Shown piece after piece: positions 35,733-45,196 of a DNA stretch of 64,000 bases. Position 1 is the stretch's first letter. Each line of letters opens with the position of its first letter. The translations under genes were made by a program, and so were the position numbers. The stretch spans positions 1,337,512 to 1,401,511 of the forward strand of contig NZ_AFPU01000001.1 in assembly GCF_000220175.1 (NCBI RefSeq). The letters run 5' to 3'. Origin of the DNA: Nitrosarchaeum koreense MY1. GTDB taxonomy: Archaea; Thermoproteota; Nitrososphaeria; Nitrososphaerales; Nitrosopumilaceae. The notes under the pieces are model-generated. The model worked only from the letters and a program-made list of their open reading frames with translations, made no database searches and was not told where the DNA came from.

Positions 35733-37517
35733 TTAGCAGATTGGGTTAATGTAAGATCGTTTTTTTACATCGACAATCCCTCCAGAAAGTATTCGAATGG
35801 AGGGAAGAGCAAGAAAAGGTAAGAAAAGCGGGATCAAATGAGGTCGTGAAAACTTGCATCCAGAATCTACAATTGAACTATTTATTTGCTGAAAATTAGT
35901 TAAAACTTTTTCAAACGATTCAGTAGAAATAATTCCTGCCAATTGTAATGGTAATGATGCAATAATTTTTCCAGATTTTACTACGACGAGTCCTCCTTGA
36001 TTTTTGATAAGAATATTTGCAGCTATAGACATGTCAGAATCATTAGATCCAATTACAATCATGTCATTTTCATGAAAACACCAAGTAGATGCAAATGCAC
36101 CTATATCTGCTCCAAAATTTTCAAGAAATCCTATAACATGTTTGTTAGTTCCATGAATTCTATCAAAAGAAGCTACTTTCCACACGTCCTGATCCAAAGA
36201 AGTTAAAACGTTTCCATTTTCAGTAAATAATTCAACAGAACCGAGTTTTGTTATAATTTCAGTTTGCATAAAAATAGTATTTGCAAGAACACTTTTCTTT
36301 TTTGACTTGATAACAAAATCTTTGGGAGAGAGTTTTTTTAATTTGATAGTTTTTTTAATCCATGGAGGAATTGCTTTTTTCTTTACCGAAGTAATAATAC
36401 TACCGTTAGATACAACTAATTTTCCACCAACAAAGACTTTGTTAGGTTTTACAGATTTTAAATCATCAAAAATTAAGATATCAGCAAGCTTTCCTGGAGC
36501 AATGCCACCTAGGTCTTTATTCATGTTGTAATAATCAAAGCAGTTTTTTGAAGCCATTGAAATAGCATCAATTGGGTTTAGACCAAGTTTGATAGATTCC
36601 CTTACACAATGATCAATATGACCATACTGTATCAAGTCTGTAGGATCAAGTCCATCAGAACAAAACATCAGTCTATCCAGATTAATCCCATGAGACAAAA
36701 CACGTGGAATAATTTCTTTTAAGTCACGCCTAATTGATCCTTCTCTAATCATAATCCACATTCCTAGACGTAATCTTTCTAAAACCTGATCAAAATTGAT
36801 AGGTTCATGACAAGATAGAATTCCAGATGCAACGTATGCATTAAGTTTTTTTTCACTTGCTCCAGCAGTATGTCCATTAATTATGCAATCTCCTTCCAAC
36901 ATAGCACTCAAAGATTTCATCGTTTTAGGATCTCGTAAAGTTACTTTGGTCCATGAAAAAACTTCTCCCAGTCCTAAAACATGAGGATGTTTTACTGCTA
37001 ATTTTTCCTGTGATAACGATAAAGATTTGCTATTACTAAATTTTCTATCTACTGGTAGACCTCCTGGAACAACTTGAAATATTCTAATTGGTAAATTTTC
37101 GCCTAGTTTTAGAAATTCTTGAAATCCTTTGTATCCAGATACACTAACAATATCTATTGGATCTGAGAAAAGAGATGTTACACCACATAGTAGTGATTTT
37201 TTTGCAAGTTCAGACGGTAAAACAAATTGATCTATGTGTAAATGCGGATCAGCAAAACCTGGGCCTACATATTTTTCTTCAATATCAATAATAGTTGTTT
37301 TTGATCCAACTGCATGTTCAGCATCTGGTCCAACATATGCTATACGATCATCTATTATTGCGATCTGTATTTTTGGAATAATTTCTTTAGTATAAACAGA
37401 CACCAATGAACAGTTTTTTAACACAAGATCTGCTTTTTTGTCACCCATAGCTACTGAATTTAATGAAGAAATCGAATTTGCTAGGCTCGAAGTCACAAAT
37501 TTTCTTAGATTATGCAC
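35733..37517 (-). CDS. ade: Adenine deaminase
   Basis: Amidohydrolase family, 594 residues, converting adenine to hypoxanthine for purine salvage. The metal motif is FADPHLHIDQFV. Family signatures are SLFSDPIDIV, GHTAGASEKKLNAY, MFCSDGLDP and the C-terminal adenine-deaminase domain from about residue 420 (GSNDSDMSIAANILI). The assigned start is GTG. A Met at codon 24 (MGDKKADL), just before the conserved region, is an alternative. It fits the nearby guaA and guaB as part of purine balance. Confidence 0.92.
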   Translation of the reverse strand: MHNLRKFVTSSLANSISSLNSVAMGDKKADLVLKNCSLVSVYTKEIIPKIQIAIIDDRIAYVGPDAEHAVGSKTTIIDIEEKYVGPGFADPHLHIDQFVLPSELAKKSLLCGVTSLFSDPIDIVSVSGYKGFQEFLKLGENLPIRIFQVVPGGLPVDRKFSNSKSLSLSQEKLAVKHPHVLGLGEVFSWTKVTLRDPKTMKSLSAMLEGDCIINGHTAGASEKKLNAYVASGILSCHEPINFDQVLERLRLGMWIMIREGSIRRDLKEIIPRVLSHGINLDRLMFCSDGLDPTDLIQYGHIDHCVRESIKLGLNPIDAISMASKNCFDYYNMNKDLGGIAPGKLADILIFDDLKSVKPNKVFVGGKLVVSNGSIITSVKKKAIPPWIKKTIKLKKLSPKDFVIKSKKKSVLANTIFMQTEIITKLGSVELFTENGNVLTSLDQDVWKVASFDRIHGTNKHVIGFLENFGADIGAFASTWCFHENDMIVIGSNDSDMSIAANILIKNQGGLVVVKSGKIIASLPLQLAGIISTESFEKVLTNFQQINSSIVDSGCKFSRPHLIPLFLPFLALPSIRILSGGIVDVKKRSYINPIC

Positions 37518-37565
37518 CTATTATAGATTCAATGCTTAAATTACCGTTGAGGCGGTTTTTTTCAT

Positions 37566-37847
37566 ATGAACATACCCAAGGTTATGCGAAAGTATTGTGC
37601 AAAATGTAAAACACATACTGAGCAAAAGGTCTCCATATACAAGGCTGGAAAAAGAAGGGGTTCAGCAAGAGGAGAACGTAGACATGCTGAGCGTAAACGA
37701 GGGTATGGTGGACAAAAATTCCCAAAACTTGCAAAACCTGCAAAAACTACAAAGAAAGTGACTCCTATAATGACATGCACAGTATGCAAAAAGAAATATA
37801 ATAAAATAGGTATTAGAATTAGAAAATTTGAGTTGGTGGCAGCATGA
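37566..37847 (+). CDS. rpl44e: Ribosomal protein L44e
   Basis: Large-subunit protein of 93 residues. The zinc pairs are CAKC and CTVC, flanking the highly basic core RRGSARGERRHAERKRGYGG. An AT element at about 37533-37540 places transcription start at the ATG (leaderless). Its stop overlaps the S27e start by 4 bases. Confidence 0.97.
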   Translation: MNIPKVMRKYCAKCKTHTEQKVSIYKAGKRRGSARGERRHAERKRGYGGQKFPKLAKPAKTTKKVTPIMTCTVCKKKYNKIGIRIRKFELVAA

Positions 37848-38041
37848 AAAAAGATCACGTTGAAATTCCAAAGCCATCAAGTAAATTCCAGAAAGTTAAT
37901 TGTAATGAATGCGGTGAATTACAAGTGGTATATTCTCATGCTTCACAAGTTGTTGTATGCAATTCTTGTGGGAACAACATTGCAGAACCAACAGGTTCTA
38001 AAGCAAAAATTAATGGTAAGATCTCAGGCAGTGCCGAGTAA
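37844..38041 (+). CDS. rps27e: Ribosomal protein S27e
   Basis: Small-subunit zinc protein of 65 residues with CNECGELQVVYSHA and VVVCNSCGN, the classic C4 zinc ribbon. The L44e-S27e pair is a conserved archaeal and eukaryotic gene couple. The last 18 bases overlap, on the opposite strand, the end of cobY. Confidence 0.97.
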   Translation: MKKDHVEIPKPSSKFQKVNCNECGELQVVYSHASQVVVCNSCGNNIAEPTGSKAKINGKISGSAE

Positions 38042-38608
38042 ATCATAATCTTGTTTTGTATTTAGATTAAAAGCAATTCTTTTGTCATCAATTATTATAA
38101 ATTTTTCAGATATATTTTCCATAGTTAAAATTTTTTCTGCATTTACTAATGAAATTCCAGAATAACAGCATTGTTGATTCTCAAACTCAAACCAATAATC
38201 AGATGAAAGATGTAAAGAATCAAGAAATTTTTTTGTAATAATGATTGTCGTCCAAACATTTTCTAAATTACATTGAGTTATAATTTTTTTAATAATATCA
38301 CCATCTAAAAAAGGTAAATCAGCTGATGCAATCAAAACAAAATCATTTAATGATTTAAGAACTAAATTAAGATCATTTACATAACCATCACCAGGAGTAT
38401 TAAAAAGTTCAATACTATTTTCTTCTAAAAATTTCTTTGTTTGTGGGGAGTTAGAACTAGTGATTGCCAATATTTTTGAAAAGCAATTAGAATCTCTTAA
38501 AGCATCAAGTACATGAAGTATTACAGGCTTTTTATATTTTAGAAGGAGTTTTTCTCCAGTTAAACTCATTCGACTTCCTTTGCCACCTGCCATCACAATG
38601 CCAATCAT
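38024..38608 (-). CDS. cobY: Adenosylcobinamide-phosphate guanylyltransferase
   Basis: Archaeal replacement for bacterial CobU. The 194 residues form a nucleotidyltransferase fold with the GTP loop MAGGKGSRMSLTGEKLLL, a second motif GDGYVNDLN and SADLPFLDGD. It activates adenosylcobinamide phosphate with GTP before CobS adds the lower ligand. It is last in the cobalamin operon and overlaps cobS by 4 bases. Confidence 0.9.
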   Translation of the reverse strand: MIGIVMAGGKGSRMSLTGEKLLLKYKKPVILHVLDALRDSNCFSKILAITSSNSPQTKKFLEENSIELFNTPGDGYVNDLNLVLKSLNDFVLIASADLPFLDGDIIKKIITQCNLENVWTTIIITKKFLDSLHLSSDYWFEFENQQCCYSGISLVNAEKILTMENISEKFIIIDDKRIAFNLNTKQDYDLLGTA

Positions 38609-39330
38609 ACTGAAATAAAAACCAAAAGAGATACTAGTCGTGTCAATTCATTAGTAGCCCCAAAAACATCACCGGTGATTCCTCCAAAGCTACGAGTACT
38701 CAAAATAACTAGGAACATAGTTAAAGTCACGCCTATTCCAAATACAAGTAAACCTATGTGGCTACCAAGCAAAATCATAGGGATTAAAGTAATAATGGCA
38801 GATAGTAATAACTTATTTTTATTTTTCATCATCTCGATAAAAGGAGAATTGGAACCTAGAGAGGCAGATTTTCCGATACTTGCCATTAAAACCATTGAAA
38901 ATTTTGCAATTATTTCACTTAGTAAAATTGCTAAAAATAATTGATATCCAGTAGATAATGATATCACAATTAACAATCCCACAATATGCAAAACTATTGT
39001 TACCATTCCTGCAGAACCAGTAGAGAGATCTTTCATTGCTGCAAGTTTTTGTTCTTTTGTACCTTTTACCATTAAACCATCAGCAAAATCTGCTAAACCG
39101 TCAGTATGATGTATACCTGTAAGTATTGCAAATGAAGTAACAACTAGTAAACTTACTATCAATGGATCTAAAAATAATGAGAGCCCAAATCCTATTGATC
39201 CAACAATTAAACCAATTACAATCCCTACAACTGGAAAAATATACATGTATTTTGCAATTGTTTCAAGATTTGAATTGCCAATTGGAATGATAGTCAAAAA
39301 TGAAAAAACAGAGCCAATTTCCTTAAGCAT
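38605..39330 (-). CDS. cobS: Adenosylcobinamide-GDP ribazoletransferase (cobalamin synthase)
   Basis: Membrane enzyme of 241 residues with six or so hydrophobic helices. The signature GIHHTDGLADFADGLMVKGT marks the active site between helices, and KDLSTGSAGM follows. It joins the lower-ligand riboside to activated cobinamide. It overlaps cbiB by 8 bases and cobY by 4. Confidence 0.94.
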   Translation of the reverse strand: MLKEIGSVFSFLTIIPIGNSNLETIAKYMYIFPVVGIVIGLIVGSIGFGLSLFLDPLIVSLLVVTSFAILTGIHHTDGLADFADGLMVKGTKEQKLAAMKDLSTGSAGMVTIVLHIVGLLIVISLSTGYQLFLAILLSEIIAKFSMVLMASIGKSASLGSNSPFIEMMKNKNKLLLSAIITLIPMILLGSHIGLLVFGIGVTLTMFLVILSTRSFGGITGDVFGATNELTRLVSLLVFISV

Positions 39331-40294
39331 GAATCCACCAACCTAAATATGATAAAAATAAAAGAAGTGGAACTACAACCATTCCACAAAATAATATCGA
39401 TGTAACTTTCATTATTAAAATTGCTGACTTGACATGATCTTTAGTAAATGAAATATTTCCATCACCTAATGAATAGTGATCCAGTTTTTCAAATTTTGTT
39501 CCTAATGCTCCTGCGATAGCTGCCATGGGATATCCGGCATTAGGACTTTGAGTTTTCTTTCCATCACGAATCATTATTTCAAAAGATTTTTTCCAATTAT
39601 TTCCTAGAATCATAGCACTGATTACCATGATAAATCCAGTAAGTCTTGATGGAATGTAATTCAAAATTGTATCACATTTTGCTCCAAACCACCCAATATT
39701 TCTGAAAATATCTGTTTTGTATCCAATCATAGAATCAGCGGTATTAACCACCCGATAAACAAAGGCACCAGGTAAACCAAAAAATGCAAAATAGAAAAGA
39801 GGTCCAGTTACACCATCAACCGTATTTTCACTAATACTTTCTAGTACGCCTGAATATACGTGATTTTTATCAAGATTTTTAGTATTTCGCTTTACGATCA
39901 TCGATAAATTGTCTCTAGCAGAAGAAATGTTGTCCTGCTCTAGTGCAGTAACAACTGCTATTGCATGTTTTTCCATTCCTTTTATTGCAATAGTTGATTT
40001 TAACAATACACTTCCTACGATTATTGAAATAATTATGTAGATGTAATCTATGGAAATTAAGTTAATTCCAATTTCCAAAAAAATAACTAATGATATAACT
40101 ATTCCAATAGAAATTAAAATGATCAAAATACCTCCAAGTTTTTCCAAAGTTTCTGATGAATTTTTTGTATGAGGGGTCAATTTTGCAATTAAGGATCCAA
40201 TCCAAGCAGTAGGGTGAAATTTATTTCTTGGATCACCAACTGTGAAATCTAATACGAGCGCAAAAAATACAATTAGAATTGATTCAATTATCAA
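39323..40294 (-). CDS. cbiB: Adenosylcobinamide-phosphate synthase, membrane protein
   Basis: The 323 residues form several transmembrane helices. The opening LDFTVGDPRNKFHPTAWIGSLI is diagnostic. It has ENTVDGVTGPLFYFAFFGLPGA and QSPNAGYPMAAIAGALG. It attaches (R)-1-amino-2-propanol phosphate, made by the neighbouring cobD product, to cobyric acid. The start overlaps the cobQ stop by 4 bases. Confidence 0.94.
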   Translation of the reverse strand: MIIESILIVFFALVLDFTVGDPRNKFHPTAWIGSLIAKLTPHTKNSSETLEKLGGILIILISIGIVISLVIFLEIGINLISIDYIYIIISIIVGSVLLKSTIAIKGMEKHAIAVVTALEQDNISSARDNLSMIVKRNTKNLDKNHVYSGVLESISENTVDGVTGPLFYFAFFGLPGAFVYRVVNTADSMIGYKTDIFRNIGWFGAKCDTILNYIPSRLTGFIMVISAMILGNNWKKSFEIMIRDGKKTQSPNAGYPMAAIAGALGTKFEKLDHYSLGDGNISFTKDHVKSAILIMKVTSILFCGMVVVPLLLFLSYLGWWIHA

Positions 40295-41130
40295 CTAATC
40301 ATCCTCTCTATTTCGGCAATATTCAAATTTGATTTTACTAATTTACTTAGTTTATCAATTTCATTTTCTATTTTAACAAGATTTTTTTTATTCCAAGTCA
40401 AATTCTTGGCATTAACATTCAAAGAATCTTCCTCAGGTAAATCTAAGTTAATCATAGGTATAGTACCTATTATTGGTCGATTTGTTATTTCTTTAATTTT
40501 TTTAAAACCTGGTTTTAGTATATTGATATCACCTCGAAATTTATTAATTACATAACCTTTGACTAACTTTTGATATTTTTTCTCTAAAAGAGCCATGGTA
40601 CCTACGATACTGGCAAATGAACCACCTCTATCAATATCCGAAATCAATAATACTGAAGAATTTGATATTTCTGCCATTTTCATATTTGCAATATCAAATT
40701 TTTGCAAATTAATTTCAGCAGGAGAACCAGCTCCTTCCAGAATAATCAAATCGTAATTTTTTTGAAGATGTTTAAATGATTTAGTAGCAATCGTTAGTCC
40801 TTTAGTTGTTACAAATTTTTTATAATATTCTGAAGCATGCATTTTTTTAAACAGTTTTCCATTGAGGTATACATCACTATAGTAATTTCCTTGAGGTTTC
40901 AATAAAATTGGATTTAGATCTGAGGTAATTTCACATCTAGCTGCTATTGCTTGGATTGCTTGTGCACGAGATATTTCAAAATCATTTGTTTTATACGCAT
41001 AATTTGACATATTTTGAGACTTGAAAGGTGCTACTGAAAATCCCTTATCTGAAAAAATTCTACATAGAGATGTAACAAGAGTAGTTTTTCCAGATCCAGA
41101 TGATGTACCCTGTATCATTAATGATTTCAT
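40291..41130 (-). CDS. cobQ: Cobyric acid synthase, synthetase domain only
   Basis: The family amidates four side chains of the corrin ring with ATP and glutamine. The N-terminal dethiobiotin-synthetase-like domain is complete: P-loop GTSSGSGKTTL, PFKSQNMSNYAY, LEGAGSPAEINL, DIDRGGSFA and INKFRGDI. The usual enzyme is about 480-510 residues; this one stops at 279, in a short helical tail, without any glutaminase domain (no nucleophile-elbow cysteine, no catalytic His). The stop overlaps the cbiB start by 4 bases, so the end is genuine. It may use free ammonia or a separate glutaminase. Confidence 0.85.
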   Translation of the reverse strand: MKSLMIQGTSSGSGKTTLVTSLCRIFSDKGFSVAPFKSQNMSNYAYKTNDFEISRAQAIQAIAARCEITSDLNPILLKPQGNYYSDVYLNGKLFKKMHASEYYKKFVTTKGLTIATKSFKHLQKNYDLIILEGAGSPAEINLQKFDIANMKMAEISNSSVLLISDIDRGGSFASIVGTMALLEKKYQKLVKGYVINKFRGDINILKPGFKKIKEITNRPIIGTIPMINLDLPEEDSLNVNAKNLTWNKKNLVKIENEIDKLSKLVKSNLNIAEIERMIS

Positions 41131-42200
41131 AATCTCTCCAAAGCATTGATTAATTTTTGATTTTCTTGTCTTGTCTTTACAGCAATTCGGATATAATTAT
41201 TATTTAATCCCCGAATTGTTTTACAATCACGAACTAAAATTTTTTTTTCAAGTAGTTTTTTTTGTAATACGTTTGATTTTATTTTTGTTTTTATTAAAAT
41301 AAAATTTGTAGAGGTATCAATACATTGAAAATTTTTAAGTTTAGAAATGCTATTTATGAGATATATAGATTCTTTTTTGATTAGTTTTTTAACTTTGTCT
41401 AAATAAAATCTATCCGAAAGAGCAACAGATGCTGCTTGTTGTGCCAATCCAGAAATATTCCAAGGAATGTTAATTTTATTTAAAACTATAGCCATTTGTT
41501 TTGAACCTATTCCATAACCAATTCTTAATCCAGCTAATGCAAATGATTTTGTCAAAGATCTTAAAATAAATAAATTGTTATATTTTCTAATTAGATTAAT
41601 AATGGATTCATCATAATCTGGCACTAATTCAATAAAACATTCATCTACAAACACTAAAGTTTTGTGTTTATTTGCTAATATGATTATTTTTTGTAATGTT
41701 TTTTTTGAGAGTAAATTTCCAGTGGGATTATTTGGATTGCAGATGAAGATGCATCCATTATTTGGAATTTTAGAAATAAATTCATCAGTATTTTTTTCTA
41801 GATTCATTGTTTTAAAAAATGTAATTTTTGCCCCACATAGTTTTGCTGCAGATTCATATTCACCAAATGTTGGAATCGGAATTAAAACAGGTGTTTTATT
41901 GGATAGAAAAGTTCTACAGAAATTATAGATTATTTCTGTAGCCCCATTTCCTACAACAATTTGAGAAGATGGTATTTTGGTATAATGTTCTAGATTTTTT
42001 CTAAGTTGGCTAGAATCTGAATCAGGATAGATTTGTATTGAATCTATCTGATTTTTTATTGTTTTACGAACAATAGAAGAAATTCCAAGAGGGCTAATAT
42101 TTGAGCTAAAATCCACAATATCTGAATTAGGATTATTTATTGAAAATGGGCCCCCATGATGAATTCGTTTATGTTCAGATATGTAGGGATTAATTCTCAT
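41127..42200 (-). CDS. cobD: Threonine-phosphate decarboxylase (cobalamin aminopropanol arm)
   Basis: PLP enzyme of the histidinol-phosphate aminotransferase fold, 357 residues. The N-terminus HKRIHHGGPFSI and DFSSNISPLG is the family's own opening, which separates it from hisC at 13711. FICNPNNPTGNLL and the PLP lysine in LRSLTKSFALAGLRIGYG are clear. It makes aminopropanol phosphate for CbiB. It heads the cobalamin operon, with a TATA box 25 bases before the ATG. Confidence 0.88.
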   Translation of the reverse strand: MRINPYISEHKRIHHGGPFSINNPNSDIVDFSSNISPLGISSIVRKTIKNQIDSIQIYPDSDSSQLRKNLEHYTKIPSSQIVVGNGATEIIYNFCRTFLSNKTPVLIPIPTFGEYESAAKLCGAKITFFKTMNLEKNTDEFISKIPNNGCIFICNPNNPTGNLLSKKTLQKIIILANKHKTLVFVDECFIELVPDYDESIINLIRKYNNLFILRSLTKSFALAGLRIGYGIGSKQMAIVLNKINIPWNISGLAQQAASVALSDRFYLDKVKKLIKKESIYLINSISKLKNFQCIDTSTNFILIKTKIKSNVLQKKLLEKKILVRDCKTIRGLNNNYIRIAVKTRQENQKLINALERL

Positions 42201-42219
42201 AGTTTGAAATATTCTGTGC

Positions 42220-42229
42220 TAATATAGTA
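42220..42229 (-). promoter_or_regulatory. TATA box of the cobalamin operon
   Basis: On the minus strand ACTATATT is centred 25 bases before the cobD ATG at 42200, so the operon mRNA is leaderless. The divergent asd gene has its own AT element near 42255, also about 26-29 bases before its ATG. No riboswitch-like structure fits in the 84-base gap. Confidence 0.55.
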
Positions 42230-42284
42230 TGTTTTGGTTAAATTCAGAAAACGATTATTAATTGTATGAATGGATTTTTAGATC

Positions 42285-43367
42285 ATGGATAAGAAAAGAG
42301 TTGCAATTGTAGGAGTTACAGGTTCAGTAGGTCAAGAATTTGTATTATCATTAAATAATCATCCTTGGTTTCAAGTTACACAGATAGCAGCATCTGAGCG
42401 ATCTGCTGGAAAAAAATATCTTGAAGCAATCAGAGATCCTAATAGTGGAATAATTTCATGGGAAGTAGATGGACAAATTCCTGAATACATAAAAGAAATG
42501 ACTGTGAAAAATATTAGTGAATTAGATTTAACTCAATTAGACTTGGTATTTTCAGCAGTTGAATCAAAGGCAGCTAGAGATATTGAAACTCAGATAGCAG
42601 CAGAGTTACCAGTTATTTCAACTAGTTCAGCTTATCGTTATGAAGAGGATGTACCAATTCTAATTCCTGGAATTAATGATGAACAATCAGAGTTATTAGA
42701 AATACAAAAAAAGAATAGAAATTGGAAGGGTTGGGTTGCACCTCTTCCAAATTGTACCACTACAGGTTTAGCAATTACTTTAAAACCACTTTATGAAAAA
42801 TATGGTGCAAAAAAAGTGATGATGACTTCAATGCAAGCAATATCTGGTGCAGGTCGTGCTCCTGGTGTATCTGCAATGAACATCACAGATAACATCATAC
42901 CATTCATTGCAAAAGAAGAAGAAAAAGTAAGAATTGAAACTAGAAAAATTCTAGGTAAATTGATAAACGGAAAAATTCAAGATGCTAACATTAAAGTCAG
43001 TTGTACATGTACTAGAGTTCCAGTAATTGATGGTCATACAGAATCAGTGTTTGTGGAAACTGAAAAGGAGATTGACTCACAAAGAGCCAAACAAGTTTAC
43101 GATGATGCTAATAATGAGAGTACTGTAGTAGGACTTCCTTCATCTCCTGAAAAGTATTATGCATTTCATGAAGATCCAACACGACCTCAACCAAGAATGG
43201 AACGCAGCGTGGGTGATGGTATGACGACAACAATTGGAAGAGTTGAAAAAGAAGAATTATTTGATCATGGATTAAAGTATGTGTTATTCTCACATAATAA
43301 AAAAATGGGTTCTGCAAAAGGAGCTGTTTTGTTAGCAGAGATGCTTTACAAAAAAGGTAAAATTTAG
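42285..43367 (+). CDS. asd: Aspartate-semialdehyde dehydrogenase
   Basis: Makes aspartate semialdehyde for threonine, methionine and lysine. The 360 residues open with VAIVGVTGSVGQEFV (NADP loop). The catalytic cysteine is in PLPNCTTTGLAI. SGAGRAPG and the C-terminal HNKKMGSAKGAVL follow, all of the archaeal/fungal type. In Sulfolobales a paralogue of this family is malonyl-CoA reductase, so a carbon-fixation role cannot be excluded by sequence alone, but the primary biosynthetic role is more likely. It supplies the route ending at thrC (7677). Confidence 0.93.
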   Translation: MDKKRVAIVGVTGSVGQEFVLSLNNHPWFQVTQIAASERSAGKKYLEAIRDPNSGIISWEVDGQIPEYIKEMTVKNISELDLTQLDLVFSAVESKAARDIETQIAAELPVISTSSAYRYEEDVPILIPGINDEQSELLEIQKKNRNWKGWVAPLPNCTTTGLAITLKPLYEKYGAKKVMMTSMQAISGAGRAPGVSAMNITDNIIPFIAKEEEKVRIETRKILGKLINGKIQDANIKVSCTCTRVPVIDGHTESVFVETEKEIDSQRAKQVYDDANNESTVVGLPSSPEKYYAFHEDPTRPQPRMERSVGDGMTTTIGRVEKEELFDHGLKYVLFSHNKKMGSAKGAVLLAEMLYKKGKI

Positions 43368-43438
43368 AGTATTTTTTGAAATTTTTACAATAATAACTTT
43401 ATAAGAACCAGAAATCTAGATCGTTTCGAGAGTTTTAA

Positions 43439-43906
43439 ATGGTAAAAGTTGATGAGCTAGATTTACAAATTTTATCTGAGCTGTCTAATGATGCTTCAAT
43501 TTCAATTCCAAGATTATCAAAAAAAATCAATGTAAATTCATCAGTAGTCTACTCTAGAATTAAACGGCTGATAAAACGTAAATTAATTGAACGTTTCACA
43601 ATTGTCGTAAATGATACAGAACTCGGATATAATGTGAAGGCATTAACTGGGATAAATATGGATACAAAAAAACGAGACCATATAATTGAAGAATTGTTCA
43701 AAATAGAAGGTGTTAGAGAAGTTGCCGAAGTTACAGGAAGATTTGATATTTTGGTAACTATGTATGCAAAATCATTAGATCAAATGCATAAGATGGTATC
43801 AGAAAAAATTGGACGTATTGAAGGAATACAGTCATCAGAATCATTTATAGAAATGAAGTCACGTTCAAAAGCAATGCCATATAAATCATCAAAGGATAGC
43901 GACTAA
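43439..43906 (+). CDS. Lrp/AsnC-family transcription regulator
   Basis: The 155 residues have an N-terminal helix-turn-helix (ELDLQILSELSNDASISIPRL then INVNSSVVYSRIKRLI, residues about 5-50). A C-terminal ligand-binding RAM domain follows (VREVAEVTGRFDILVTMYA, about 75-140). Members bind amino acids and regulate metabolic genes. Two bases separate it from the heme o synthase gene, so it may be co-transcribed with and control it. Confidence 0.9.
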   Translation: MVKVDELDLQILSELSNDASISIPRLSKKINVNSSVVYSRIKRLIKRKLIERFTIVVNDTELGYNVKALTGINMDTKKRDHIIEELFKIEGVREVAEVTGRFDILVTMYAKSLDQMHKMVSEKIGRIEGIQSSESFIEMKSRSKAMPYKSSKDSD

Positions 43907-43908
43907 CA

Positions 43909-44838
43909 TTGCAAAAGCAAAAATCTGAATCTCGTGTTGCAGTATATTATGAATTAACTAAACCAAAAATTTGGTATCTGTTAGTTTTTACAGCATTTGG
44001 AGCTACTTTAACAGCATCCAATATTTACGGAATTGAAATTTCTTTACCCACATGGGCATTAATGCTATTTTCTGTTGCTGCTGGTTCTGCTGCAGCCAAT
44101 ACGCTAACTAACTATCATGATAGAGATATAGATGCAATTATGGAGAGAACAAAAAATAGACCTCTTCCTTCAAAAAGAATTCATCCAGCAGAGAAAGCAA
44201 GAAATTTCGGACTTGCATTAGCAGGAATCTCTCTTGTATTAGCATTTGGAATTTCATTTACAACAACTTTAGAGCAAGGAATTTGGGCAACAATCTTTAT
44301 TGCATTTGGTTTGGTAAACAATATTCTTGTATATTCATACATGTTAAAACGAAATTCTAGAACAAATATTATTTTAGGAGGTTTATGTGGTGGCTCCCCA
44401 CCAATGATTGGTTGGGTAGCAGTGACTATGACAGATTTATGGACAATGGGTTTAGCAATGGCAGGCCTTGTGTTTATTTGGATTCCAATGCATATTTGGG
44501 CTTTGACTTTGCATTTCAAAGAAGATTACAACAAAGTTAATGTTCCAATGTTAACTGCTGTACAATCTGAAAAGACATCGGCAAGAGCAATTGCGGGTTC
44601 AACTTTTGTTATGGTACTTTTTTCAATTGCACCATTCTTTTTAACAACAGAAAATGGAGAACCTATGGTGGGTCCAGTTTATCTTTGGACTGCTATAGCT
44701 TCAGGTGCTTTAATGATAATATTATCAGCATGGGTAATTGCAAAACCAATGGAAAAAGCATCGTGGACTTTGTTTAAGTTTTCTAGTCCATATTTGGCAG
44801 TTTTGTTTATTGCATTAATGGTAGATTCAGCACTATAA
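43909..44838 (+). CDS. cyoE: Protoheme IX farnesyltransferase (heme o synthase)
   Basis: UbiA-family prenyltransferase of 309 residues with about eight membrane helices. The metal-diphosphate motif NYHDRDIDAIMERTKNRPLP is diagnostic, and a second polar loop follows at HFKEDYNKVNVPMLT. It makes heme o, the precursor of heme a for a terminal oxidase, which suits an aerobic ammonia oxidiser. TTG is the only start compatible with the conserved N-terminus. Confidence 0.93.
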   Translation: MQKQKSESRVAVYYELTKPKIWYLLVFTAFGATLTASNIYGIEISLPTWALMLFSVAAGSAAANTLTNYHDRDIDAIMERTKNRPLPSKRIHPAEKARNFGLALAGISLVLAFGISFTTTLEQGIWATIFIAFGLVNNILVYSYMLKRNSRTNIILGGLCGGSPPMIGWVAVTMTDLWTMGLAMAGLVFIWIPMHIWALTLHFKEDYNKVNVPMLTAVQSEKTSARAIAGSTFVMVLFSIAPFFLTTENGEPMVGPVYLWTAIASGALMIILSAWVIAKPMEKASWTLFKFSSPYLAVLFIALMVDSAL

Positions 44839-45042
44839 AATACTGTTATTGATATCTAAACTGTTTAGCTCTTTTGTAATTTCAGAATGAGATTCAACAA
44901 GTAATTCAATTTCATGTTGTAATTGAGATGAATTCCAGTCAGATTTAATCAACATAGTTAATTTTGTAACAATACTCCATTGAAGATTATTTTGTTGATC
45001 AATTAACTCAAGAAATCTTTTCCCTTTTTCATCTTCAGACAT
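44833..45042 (-). CDS. Small helical protein, unknown
   Basis: 69 residues, predicted almost wholly helical with heptad-like leucines (LQHEIELLVESHSEITKELNSL) and no cysteine, signal peptide or membrane helix. It overlaps the end of cyoE by 6 bases, tail-to-tail. Composition and an ATG with AT-rich upstream sequence support a real gene, but nothing identifies its role. Confidence 0.55.
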   Translation of the reverse strand: MSEDEKGKRFLELIDQQNNLQWSIVTKLTMLIKSDWNSSQLQHEIELLVESHSEITKELNSLDINNSIL

Positions 45043-45196
45043 AATTTTTTGATATTATACAATCATAAAAAGTTAACATGAATATCTTGAGATCAAATGA
45101 ACACAACTCGTTTTTTAAAAATAAATTTACAATTTTGCTTCAATGGTAATTATATAATTTTATAATTTTATTAGTGAATATGAGCAGTAAAAGACA
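45043..45196. other. AT-rich non-coding stretch before the microprotein gene
   Basis: Part of a 387-base gap. This part holds TATATAA (45151-45157) and TATAATT (45161-45167), either of which could direct transcription of the microprotein starting at 45197. Nothing else is visible here. Confidence 0.5.
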
